Assembly: GCA_947449135.1 (NCBI GenBank)
Contig: CANFQO010000012.1
Span: 1 to 62,135, forward strand
Length of the DNA stretch: 62,135 nt
Direction of reading: 5' to 3'
Source: Planctomycetaceae bacterium
Lineage (GTDB): Bacteria > Planctomycetota > Planctomycetia > Pirellulales > UBA1268
Under the pieces are notes generated by a model. The model was not told where the DNA came from. It worked only from the letters and a program-made list of their open reading frames with translations, and ran no database searches. Position numbers and translations under genes: made by a program. Of this stretch, positions 29,182-38,475 are shown in pieces; position 1 is the stretch's first letter, and each line of letters starts with the position of its first letter.

Positions 29182-30225
29182 ATGAACAACCTCCCCATCA
29201 ATCATCCGCTCCTGCAACTGGCCCGGCAGTTTGCCGACGCGCTCTTCTCGCCGCTGGGCGGCCTGCTGGCCGCAGCCGCCGCGGTCTTCCTGCTCGGCTG
29301 CGCCTACACGGTCGATCAGGCGGAGCAGGTCGTGATCACGCAGTTTGGCCGACCGGTCGGGCAGCCGATCAACGTGGCTGAAGAGGGTGCCGGCCTGCAC
29401 TTTAAGCTGCCGTTCGTACAGACGGCGAATCGGTTCGAGAAGCGCATCCTGCAATGGGACGGTCCGCCGAATGAGATGACGACCCGCGACAAGCTGTATG
29501 TCGTCGTCGACACCTTCGCCCGCTGGCGGATCGCCGACCCGCTGAAATACTTCGAAAGCCTCCGCGACGAGCGGAGCGCCATGTCGCGGCTCGACGACAT
29601 TATCGGAAGCGAGACCCGCAACGTGGTCGCCCGCCACGACCTGATCGAAGTGGTGCGTTCCGACAAGAGCCGGCAGCCGGAGCAGGATGCGGCACTGGCT
29701 GACTCAGGAACTGCCGTGGGCACGCTGCCGCCGATCGAGTTTGGCCGCAAGGAGCTTGAGCGTGAGATCCTCGCGGCCGCGCGGCCGAAGGTGGGGCTCT
29801 GGGGGATTGAACTGCTCGATGTTCGTGTGAAGCGGCTCAACTACAAGGCGGGCGTGATCGAGAAGATCTACGACCGCATGATCTCAGAGCGGATGCAGAT
29901 CGCGGAGCGGTTCCGCTCCGAGGGCGCGGGCGCCGCGGCCAAGATCGAAGGCCGCAAGGACAAGGATCTGCAGCGAATCCAGTCGGAGGCCTACCGGCAG
30001 GTGCAGGAGATCAAGGGCGACGCCGACGCGCAGGCCTCCGAGATCTACGCGACCGCCTACACGGCCAGCCCGAGGGCCGCCGATTTCTACGCGTTCGTGA
30101 AGACGCTCGACACGTATAAAGCGACGCTCGGCCGCGACAGCACGTTGATCCTCACGACCGACAGCGACCTGTTCCGGCTGCTCAAGCGGGTCGATGGCCG
30201 TAGTCCCAACCAGCCGGCTCCCTGA
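29182..30225 (+). CDS. hflC: HflC, membrane SPFH protein
   Basis: 347 residues. A hydrophobic segment (LLAAAAAVFLLGCAYTV) precedes an SPFH domain (QAEQVVITQFGRPVGQP). The conserved stretch LDVRVKRLNY, the arginine-rich RMISERMQIAERFRSEG and a coiled-coil with KIEGRKDKDLQRIQSEA are typical of HflC. It partners HflK around FtsH. It sits directly downstream of hflK in a likely operon. Confidence 0.9.
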   Translation: MNNLPINHPLLQLARQFADALFSPLGGLLAAAAAVFLLGCAYTVDQAEQVVITQFGRPVGQPINVAEEGAGLHFKLPFVQTANRFEKRILQWDGPPNEMTTRDKLYVVVDTFARWRIADPLKYFESLRDERSAMSRLDDIIGSETRNVVARHDLIEVVRSDKSRQPEQDAALADSGTAVGTLPPIEFGRKELEREILAAARPKVGLWGIELLDVRVKRLNYKAGVIEKIYDRMISERMQIAERFRSEGAGAAAKIEGRKDKDLQRIQSEAYRQVQEIKGDADAQASEIYATAYTASPRAADFYAFVKTLDTYKATLGRDSTLILTTDSDLFRLLKRVDGRSPNQPAP

Positions 30226-30248
30226 TTCGCTTGGCGGCAGCACCAGCA

Positions 30249-30578
30249 GTGACCAGCACGAAGCCCAAGCAGAAGCCTGCCAGGCAGAGCACACGGCCAG
30301 CCGCCCGTTGGAGCGTGTATCTGGTGCGGTGCCGCGACGGCTCGCTCTACACGGGCATCACAAACGACCTGTCCAAACGGCTCAAGACCCACGCCGCCGG
30401 CAAGGCCTCGCGGTACACCCGCAGCCGGCTTCCCGTGACGCTGGTCTACACCGAGCCGCAGCCTTCGCAATCAGCAGCGCTCAAGAGAGAGGCAGCGATC
30501 AAGAAGCTGACCCGGCCGCAGAAGGACCGCCTGATCCTTATGAGGCCGTCGTGCAAGCCAGCCGGCACCACTGGCTGA
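30249..30578 (+). CDS. GIY-YIG endonuclease-domain protein (YhbQ-like)
   Basis: 109 residues from a GTG at 30249, with GGCGG upstream; a TTG at 30231 is also possible. A basic Lys/Pro-rich leader is followed by a single GIY-YIG domain: VYLVRCRDGSLYTGIT, then R, H and SRYTRSRLP, the order seen in small UvrC-like YhbQ proteins. Such proteins are thought to act in DNA repair or processing. It follows hflC by 23 nt and its 3' end overlaps the convergent ArsC fusion gene by 41 nt. Confidence 0.8.
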   Translation: MTSTKPKQKPARQSTRPAARWSVYLVRCRDGSLYTGITNDLSKRLKTHAAGKASRYTRSRLPVTLVYTEPQPSQSAALKREAAIKKLTRPQKDRLILMRPSCKPAGTTG

Positions 30579-31425
30579 CCCGCTCACGGATGTCGTCCCG
30601 GATCCGACGGACCGCGACGAGCCGCTCCTCGTGCGAGCCCGCCAGTGCTGAAGGATCGGGGAATCCCCAGTGATCGCGGTGCACACCGCTCGGAAACGTC
30701 GGGCAGCGTTCGGCGCTGGCCTCGTCGCAGACCGTGACGACACGCGTAAACCGCGGGCCGTGCGTGAGCATCTCGGCCACGCTCTTGGTCTTCGCGCCGG
30801 CGATGTCGATGCCCACCTCCTGCATCGCCTCGACCACCAGCGGATTGAGCACTCCTGGTTCGAGGCCTGCACTGTGCGCCTCGTAACTCCCCTGGCACAT
30901 CTGGTTCACGAATGCCTCCGCCATCTGGCTGCGGGCGCTGTTGTGGATGCAGACAAACAGAATCCGCTTCGGCTCAGGGGCCGGGCAGCACGCCTCGCCA
31001 CCGACACCACACTTCTCCGGGGCAAGGCAGGCGGTGTGCTTGGTGCCCAGATTGAAGAGGATGCCGGACGGCGTAACCTCGGCACCGCCGAGAGGGTATT
31101 GCGACACCACGGCGTCTTCATACTCGACCTCAACTGGCAGATCATCGGACTTCAGGAGCGGCCGGGCGACCTCGACGATCTTCGCCAGCTTCGTCGTCTC
31201 GAGCCGATGGTCGAGATCGTTGGCCACCCAGACCTGCAGGACGCAAGACGACAGCGACCGGACGGTGCCGCCGCAGTCGACGAAGTCTTTCTGGACGCGA
31301 CCGACTTCGGTGATGTGGTAGTGGGCTGGAATGAAGGAGTTGTCGGGCAGCATGAAGTGCATCTTCACGCTGGGGTTGGCGATGAGCACGGCCAGGAATT
31401 CGGAGACAGTCATCGGGGTTTCCAT
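30538..31425 (-). CDS. arsC: DUF6428-ArsC arsenate reductase fusion
   Basis: 295 residues in two parts. Residues 1-135 fit DUF6428, a small domain often encoded beside arsenic genes (MLPDNSFIPAHYHITEVG, VDCGG, LQVWVAND). A Cys-containing linker (CLAPEKCGVGGEACC) follows. Residues about 153-290 are an ArsC of the low-molecular-weight phosphatase type, with the catalytic P-loop CIHNSARS at C159-R165 and further cysteines in VCDEASAERCPTFP, as in thioredoxin-linked arsenate reductases. The fusion would reduce arsenate to arsenite in the cytoplasm. No arsR or arsenite exporter lies nearby. It is divergent from katG. Confidence 0.85.
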   Translation of the reverse strand: METPMTVSEFLAVLIANPSVKMHFMLPDNSFIPAHYHITEVGRVQKDFVDCGGTVRSLSSCVLQVWVANDLDHRLETTKLAKIVEVARPLLKSDDLPVEVEYEDAVVSQYPLGGAEVTPSGILFNLGTKHTACLAPEKCGVGGEACCPAPEPKRILFVCIHNSARSQMAEAFVNQMCQGSYEAHSAGLEPGVLNPLVVEAMQEVGIDIAGAKTKSVAEMLTHGPRFTRVVTVCDEASAERCPTFPSGVHRDHWGFPDPSALAGSHEERLVAVRRIRDDIRERVSQWCRLACTTAS

Positions 31426-31480
31426 GTGAGAATTGGGGAACGAGTCGGTTGCTGTTTCCAGTCTCTCTATTACCAGACTC

Positions 31481-31486
31481 TATAAT
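31481..31486 (+). promoter_or_regulatory. Possible -10 box upstream of katG
   Basis: A perfect TATAAT lies 99 nt upstream of the katG start, in the 159-bp region shared with the divergent ArsC gene. No good -35 hexamer is visible at 16-18 nt, so this is a weak call. Confidence 0.3.
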
Positions 31487-31548
31487 GCTCGGGTCGATTT
31501 CCACCACCGCACGGTCTGTCGGTACCGCGGCCGGCTTGCCTGGATTGA

Positions 31549-33981
<2,433 letters not shown>

Positions 33982-33989
33982 CAGCCAAC

Positions 33990-35501
33990 TCACGGCAGCT
34001 TCGAGTTCATGTACTTTGGGGGCAAAAAGACCCGCGAACTTGCCCGCAAAACACCGACCGCTTCATCGGACATTTCGTTCACTCCCATCAGGGAGACGGC
34101 ACCGTCGTGCCGGGATAATGCTACTGCTCCTTCATCGGACAACGTGGCAAGGCTGCTGAGGTTCAGATAGCCCACATGCTGTGCCAGTGCCACGACCGCC
34201 TCATCGGAGAGATGGGTCACGCCGTCAAGGACCAGTCCGCCCTTGTGCTGAGCCAGTGATTTGGCCTCCAGATCCGAGATCGTTGTGAGCCCGTTGAGGA
34301 CCAGTCCGCCCTTGTGCTGTGCCAACGACTTGGCCGCGTTGGCGGAGAGCGTGGTGAGGCCATCGAGGGAGAGCGTGGCGCCGCTGTGCTGGCCCAGTGA
34401 CGTGGCTTCTCCCTCGGAAAGCGTGGCGAGTCCGTCGAGGTAGAGACGGCCCTTATGTTGTGCGAGTTGTTTGGCAGCCTCCGCCGAAAGCGTGGTGAGG
34501 CCATCGAGGGTCAGGTCGCCCTTGTGCTGCGCCAGCGCTTTGGCGGCCTCGGGAGAGAGCGTATTCAGGCCACGGAGCCATAGGCCGCCCTTGTGCTGTG
34601 CCAGCGACTTGGCAGCTTGGTCCGAGAGCGTGGTCAGGCGATTGAGCCACAGGACGCCCTTGTGATCCTTGAGCGACTTGGCTGCTTCATCCGAGAGCGT
34701 GGTCAGTCCGCTGAGGTTCAGATAGCCCGCGTGCAGCGACAGTGCGGCGGCCGCGTCATCCGAGAGCGTGGTCAGGCCAGTAAGGATCAGGCCACCCTTG
34801 TAATCTGTCAGCGACTTCGCGGCCTCGCCCGAGAGCGTGGTCAGGCCTTCCAGGGAGAGCGACGAACCCCGGTGCTCCGACAGCGATTGGGCAGCATCTT
34901 CTGAGAGCGTGCTCAGGCCGTCGAGCGACAACGCCGAGCCTCGGTGCTCGGCCAGCGCCTTGGCCACGTCCTCAGACAGCATGGTTACTCCGTCGAGAGA
35001 GAGATCTCTCTTGTGCTTCAGCGACCCGGCGGCCTCCGCTGAGAGCGTGGTCAGTCCGTCGAGCGACAGCGACAGGCCCCCTCGCTCTTTCATAGCCATG
35101 GCGGCCTCGTCCGAAAGAATGGCCAAGCCGTCGAGAGACAGTGATGTGCCCCGGTGCTGGGACAGCGCCGCGGCGGCCGGGCCCGAAAGCGCGGTGAGGC
35201 CGTCGAGGGAAAGCGATGTGCCCCGGTGCTGGGACAGCGCCACGGCAGCCTCGTCGGAAAGCGTGGTCAGGCCATCGAGAGACAGCACCACACCCCTGTG
35301 CCGCGCCAGTGCTGCGGCAATCTCGTCCGAGAGCGTGGTCAGACCGTCGAGGGAGAGCGATGTGCCCCTATGCTGCCGTGCGAGCTCCACCGCCTTTTCG
35401 ACAGTCAGCTCCTTGATCAGATCTGTGCTTTCGGCGTGGATCTGCATCCCTGAGAGGAACATGAAGCCGACACAGGCAACCACCGACGTTGCATTTCTCA
35501 T
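33990..35501 (-). CDS. Secreted protein of 19 leucine-rich 23-24-residue repeats
   Basis: 503 residues from the ATG at 35501; the in-frame ATG at 35552 adds only a non-signal extension. Residues 1-24 are a signal peptide ending near MQIHAES. The rest is about 19 repeats with consensus LxLDGLTTLSDEAAKSLAQHKGG, i.e. a leucine-rich strand, LTTLS turn and an alanine-rich helix. The first repeats are 24 residues, later ones 23. Such a solenoid could bind a protein or glycan in the periplasm or outside. No catalytic motif is visible; the function is unknown. Confidence 0.75.
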   Translation of the reverse strand: MRNATSVVACVGFMFLSGMQIHAESTDLIKELTVEKAVELARQHRGTSLSLDGLTTLSDEIAAALARHRGVVLSLDGLTTLSDEAAVALSQHRGTSLSLDGLTALSGPAAAALSQHRGTSLSLDGLAILSDEAAMAMKERGGLSLSLDGLTTLSAEAAGSLKHKRDLSLDGVTMLSEDVAKALAEHRGSALSLDGLSTLSEDAAQSLSEHRGSSLSLEGLTTLSGEAAKSLTDYKGGLILTGLTTLSDDAAAALSLHAGYLNLSGLTTLSDEAAKSLKDHKGVLWLNRLTTLSDQAAKSLAQHKGGLWLRGLNTLSPEAAKALAQHKGDLTLDGLTTLSAEAAKQLAQHKGRLYLDGLATLSEGEATSLGQHSGATLSLDGLTTLSANAAKSLAQHKGGLVLNGLTTISDLEAKSLAQHKGGLVLDGVTHLSDEAVVALAQHVGYLNLSSLATLSDEGAVALSRHDGAVSLMGVNEMSDEAVGVLRASSRVFLPPKYMNSKLP

Positions 35502-35716
35502 GGTATGACCTCTGCTGCCGTTCTGTTCCGAGCACCCCTCGCCCGCCCCCATTGCATGACGTTCGTTCTTCAGGACGGGTATGCCCGGCCGTCACTGCCC
35601 CCGAAACAGTCATCGACGAAATCGTACGTCAGCCCACATGCCTCGTCCAGCACGAGCATCGGATTGATGGATTGGCTGCACGCGGTTGTGCGACGACTCT
35701 GACAGAAATCAGGGGA

Positions 35717-36679
35717 TCAGCAATCAGGGGATGAGCCCTGCGGGATTGGCAGGTCACGTGGAGACAGACGCCACCACCCGGCCAACAGGCTGCCGATCAC
35801 TGAGTGAGTCACGCTGGAGATTGCACAGGGAACGGCGGTGAGGGGCTCAGTGGGAAAATGTCGCTGGGCCAGCACCACGCCGAGTCCCGAGTTCTGCATC
35901 CCCACCTCGATCGAGATCGTGCGGGAGATCGTGCGGTCGTAGCCGAACATGCGGGCAAAGAGATACCCCACCCCAAACCCGACCGCATGCAGCATGACCA
36001 CGGCGAGCAGCAGCTGCGTTCCACTGGAGCGGATCGCGGCGGCGTTTTGCCCAACGATGCTCGCGCATACAAGCGCGATCGTGACCACGCTCACCAGCGG
36101 GGCGATCGGCAGCACCCGCTGCACCGCCCCAGGCAGCCAGCGATTGACTGCCATGCCGGCCACCACGGGCAGCACGACCACTTGGAGCGTCGAGAGGAAC
36201 AGCCCCCAGCCATCGACCGCCACGAGCCTGCCGGCAAGCAGCTGAGTCAACAGGGGCGTGAGCACCACCGCGCCGAGCGTGCTGCATGTGGTCATCAGCA
36301 CCGAGAGCGCCACATCCGCTCTCGCGATATAGGTCACCACGTTCGATGCCGTGCCTCCGGGGCAGCAGCCGACGAGAATCAGCCCGACGGCGAAGGGCGT
36401 ATCGAGCTGCATCGTCTCGGCCACGAGCCATCCGGCGGTGGGCATGATGAGGAACTGCGCCACAAATCCAGCCGCCACGGTCGTGGGGCGGGTGGTGACA
36501 CGCCGGAAGTCGTCGAACGTGAGCCCGAGCCCCATGCCGAGCATGATCACTGCCAGACCGATGACGATCGCATTGCCGCGAAACCAAGTGAACAGGCCCG
36601 GCTCCACCAGCGCCAGTCCGCACGCCACCAGCACCCAGAGGGGAAATGCATTGGCCAGTTGGTCGAAAAGGCGATTCAT
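35717..36679 (-). CDS. Bile acid:sodium symporter (BASS) family transporter
   Basis: 320 residues with about ten membrane segments. The start is set at the ATG at 36679 (MNRLFDQLANAFPLWV). The BASS signature VGCCPGGTASNVVTYIARAD lies near residues 100-120, followed by LSVLMTTCSTLGAVVLTP, and a second half with IEVGMQNSGLGVVLA, matching the two inverted repeats of the fold. The family uses sodium to import organic anions such as pantothenate, pyruvate or bile acids; the substrate here is unknown. No neighbouring gene indicates it. Confidence 0.85.
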   Translation of the reverse strand: MNRLFDQLANAFPLWVLVACGLALVEPGLFTWFRGNAIVIGLAVIMLGMGLGLTFDDFRRVTTRPTTVAAGFVAQFLIMPTAGWLVAETMQLDTPFAVGLILVGCCPGGTASNVVTYIARADVALSVLMTTCSTLGAVVLTPLLTQLLAGRLVAVDGWGLFLSTLQVVVLPVVAGMAVNRWLPGAVQRVLPIAPLVSVVTIALVCASIVGQNAAAIRSSGTQLLLAVVMLHAVGFGVGYLFARMFGYDRTISRTISIEVGMQNSGLGVVLAQRHFPTEPLTAVPCAISSVTHSVIGSLLAGWWRLSPRDLPIPQGSSPDC

Positions 36680-36739
36680 GTGGTCTCTACCGGTGTGCTT
36701 CCGCAACCGCGCAGTGCTGGCACCACGTTGGGGGCCGAG

Positions 36740-36811
36740 TCAATCATGTCCGCGGTCGCGGCGCCAACAGGCCACGGTAGGAGGCAACTGGTGGTCGACC
36801 AGAAACCTCAT
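36740..36811 (-). pseudogene. Remnant of a DUF5615 PIN-like toxin
   Basis: The ATG overlaps the DUF433 stop as ATGA and the frame reads MRFLVDHQLPPTVACW, then RRDRGHD and a stop. That is the conserved N-terminus of DUF5615 PIN-like proteins (FLVDxQLPP...GHD), which are about 110 residues long. The remaining gene is missing: within about 60 nt the BASS gene begins. The partner toxin is therefore broken. Recognition is from family knowledge. Confidence 0.65.
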
Positions 36812-37035
36812 GCGACCTCAACGACGACATGGTTCGTCTGCTGGGCGGCGTAGGCGATGGTGGCGAGGATGTCGTCCCGCTCGAGACAGGGATAGTCCGC
36901 AAGGATTTCCTCGATTGAGGCCCCGTTGGCGAGGAGTTCGATGACGTCGGAGACGCGGATGCGCATGCCCCGAATGCAGGGCTTTCCGCCGCACTTTCCT
37001 GGCTCGATCGTGATCCGCGGGTGGGTTGTAGTCAT
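36808..37035 (-). CDS. DUF433 antitoxin-like protein
   Basis: 75 residues from the ATG at 37035 (MTTTHPRITIEPG). DUF433 core: CGGKPCIRGMRIRVSDVIELLANG, here broken as GGKPCIRGMRIRV and DVIELLANGAS, followed by EEILADYPCLERDDILATIAYAA, a winged-helix-type DNA-binding fold. These proteins pair with DUF5615 toxins, with antitoxin first; here only a toxin stub follows. It is divergent from the DUF1552 gene. Confidence 0.8.
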   Translation of the reverse strand: MTTTHPRITIEPGKCGGKPCIRGMRIRVSDVIELLANGASIEEILADYPCLERDDILATIAYAAQQTNHVVVEVA

Positions 37036-37191
37036 CGTTCTCGCAGTATACCTCGTGCCTTTCTGGAGAGTCATGCCTCCCAACCCGGCGATGGCTCCTC
37101 GTGGTCCGCTCGGCTGACGCTTGCCGACGTGCCATTGGCCGAACTATCCTTGACGATCCCGCTTGACCAATCCGACCACGAGGTGTGCGGC

Positions 37192-38475
37192 ATGCCGCCG
37201 AATCTCTCCCGGGCGCACCAGTCACCGGATCGATTGAGCCGACGTGTTTTCCTCCGGGCGGGGGCGACCATGATCGCCCTGCCGGCACTCGAGGCCTTCG
37301 GGAGCCCGGTGACCCCGGCAAAAGGCCCGCGAAATTTCGTCGCCGTTGGCACCTACCTCGGCTGGCACCAGAACGCCTTCTTCCCCACGCAGTCTGGCCG
37401 CGACTACGAACTCTCCCCCACGCTCAACCCGCTCGCCGGCTTGCGCGACCATTTCACCGTGTTCTCGGGGCTCGACCATCGCGCACCCAATGGTCACAAC
37501 GCCTGGAGCAACTTCCTCTGCGGCATGAACCCGGGCAGTTGGTCGCTCGACCAGATGATCGCCGACTCGATCGGCCAGCAGACCCGCATCCCCTCGATCG
37601 AGCTCACCGCCGGCTCGGGCGAAGGCCCCCAAGCGATGAGTTTCACACGGCAGGGCGTCGGCCTGCCACAGATCGACCGGCCGAGCGTGCTCTACAAACG
37701 GCTCTTCACGTCGGAGGCCGACCGCGCCCGCACCGAATACCTGCTCGCGAGCGGCGAAAGCTCGCTCGATATGGTGCTCGACGATGCGAACCGGCTTCAA
37801 CGGTCGCTCCCGTCTCGCGACCGGGCCAAGCTCGACGAATACTTCGAATCGATCCGCGCGGTCGAGAAGCGGATGGAGCGGCAGCATGCCGCCCTCGGCA
37901 AGCCCGCCGCCACGACCACGTACAAACTGCCCGACTACGATCCGGTCACACCGAACCTCCAGATCGAGGCGGAAGGAATCCTCTATGACCTGTCGGCGCT
38001 CGCTCTGGAAGGCGGCCAGACCCGCGTGATCACGATGTTCCTTCATGGGCTCGGGCAGGTCTTCTCGCTCGACGGCCGGCAGCTCGTGGCGGGCTACCAC
38101 GGCCTGTCGCACCACGGCAACGATCCCGTCATGATCCGCGACCTCGTGGCGATCGAAACGGCCCACGTCCACTGTCTCGCCCGGTTTCTCGAACAACTCC
38201 ATGGAAAGAAGACGCCCGAGGGGAAGTCGCTGCTCGAGGACACGGTCGTGCTCGTTGGCACCGGCATGGGCGATGCCAGCCGCCACAGCAACGCGAATCT
38301 TCCCACGCTCGTCGCCGGCGGCGGCTTCAAGCACGGCAGCCATGTGGCGGTCGATCCGCAGCAGGCAGGAACGCCACTCCTCGGCGACCTCTACATCACG
38401 CTCATGCAGCGCCTCGGCATCGAGACCGATCAGTTTTCGAACGCGTCGCAAAACATGAACGAGGCGTTGCTCTGA
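37192..38475 (+). CDS. DUF1552 exported protein
   Basis: 427 residues from the ATG at 37192, with GAGGTG upstream. A Tat-like signal (SRRVFLRAGATMIALPALEAFG) precedes a DUF1552 (PF07586) domain: NFVAVGTYLGWHQNAFFP, GLDHRAPNGHNAWSNFLCG, and VLVGTGMGDASRHSNANLP near the end. This family resembles DUF1501 in fold and belongs to planctomycete export clusters. The next gene begins at the stop codon (TGATG), showing translational coupling with the cytochrome gene. Reaction unknown. Confidence 0.85.
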   Translation: MPPNLSRAHQSPDRLSRRVFLRAGATMIALPALEAFGSPVTPAKGPRNFVAVGTYLGWHQNAFFPTQSGRDYELSPTLNPLAGLRDHFTVFSGLDHRAPNGHNAWSNFLCGMNPGSWSLDQMIADSIGQQTRIPSIELTAGSGEGPQAMSFTRQGVGLPQIDRPSVLYKRLFTSEADRARTEYLLASGESSLDMVLDDANRLQRSLPSRDRAKLDEYFESIRAVEKRMERQHAALGKPAATTTYKLPDYDPVTPNLQIEAEGILYDLSALALEGGQTRVITMFLHGLGQVFSLDGRQLVAGYHGLSHHGNDPVMIRDLVAIETAHVHCLARFLEQLHGKKTPEGKSLLEDTVVLVGTGMGDASRHSNANLPTLVAGGGFKHGSHVAVDPQQAGTPLLGDLYITLMQRLGIETDQFSNASQNMNEALL

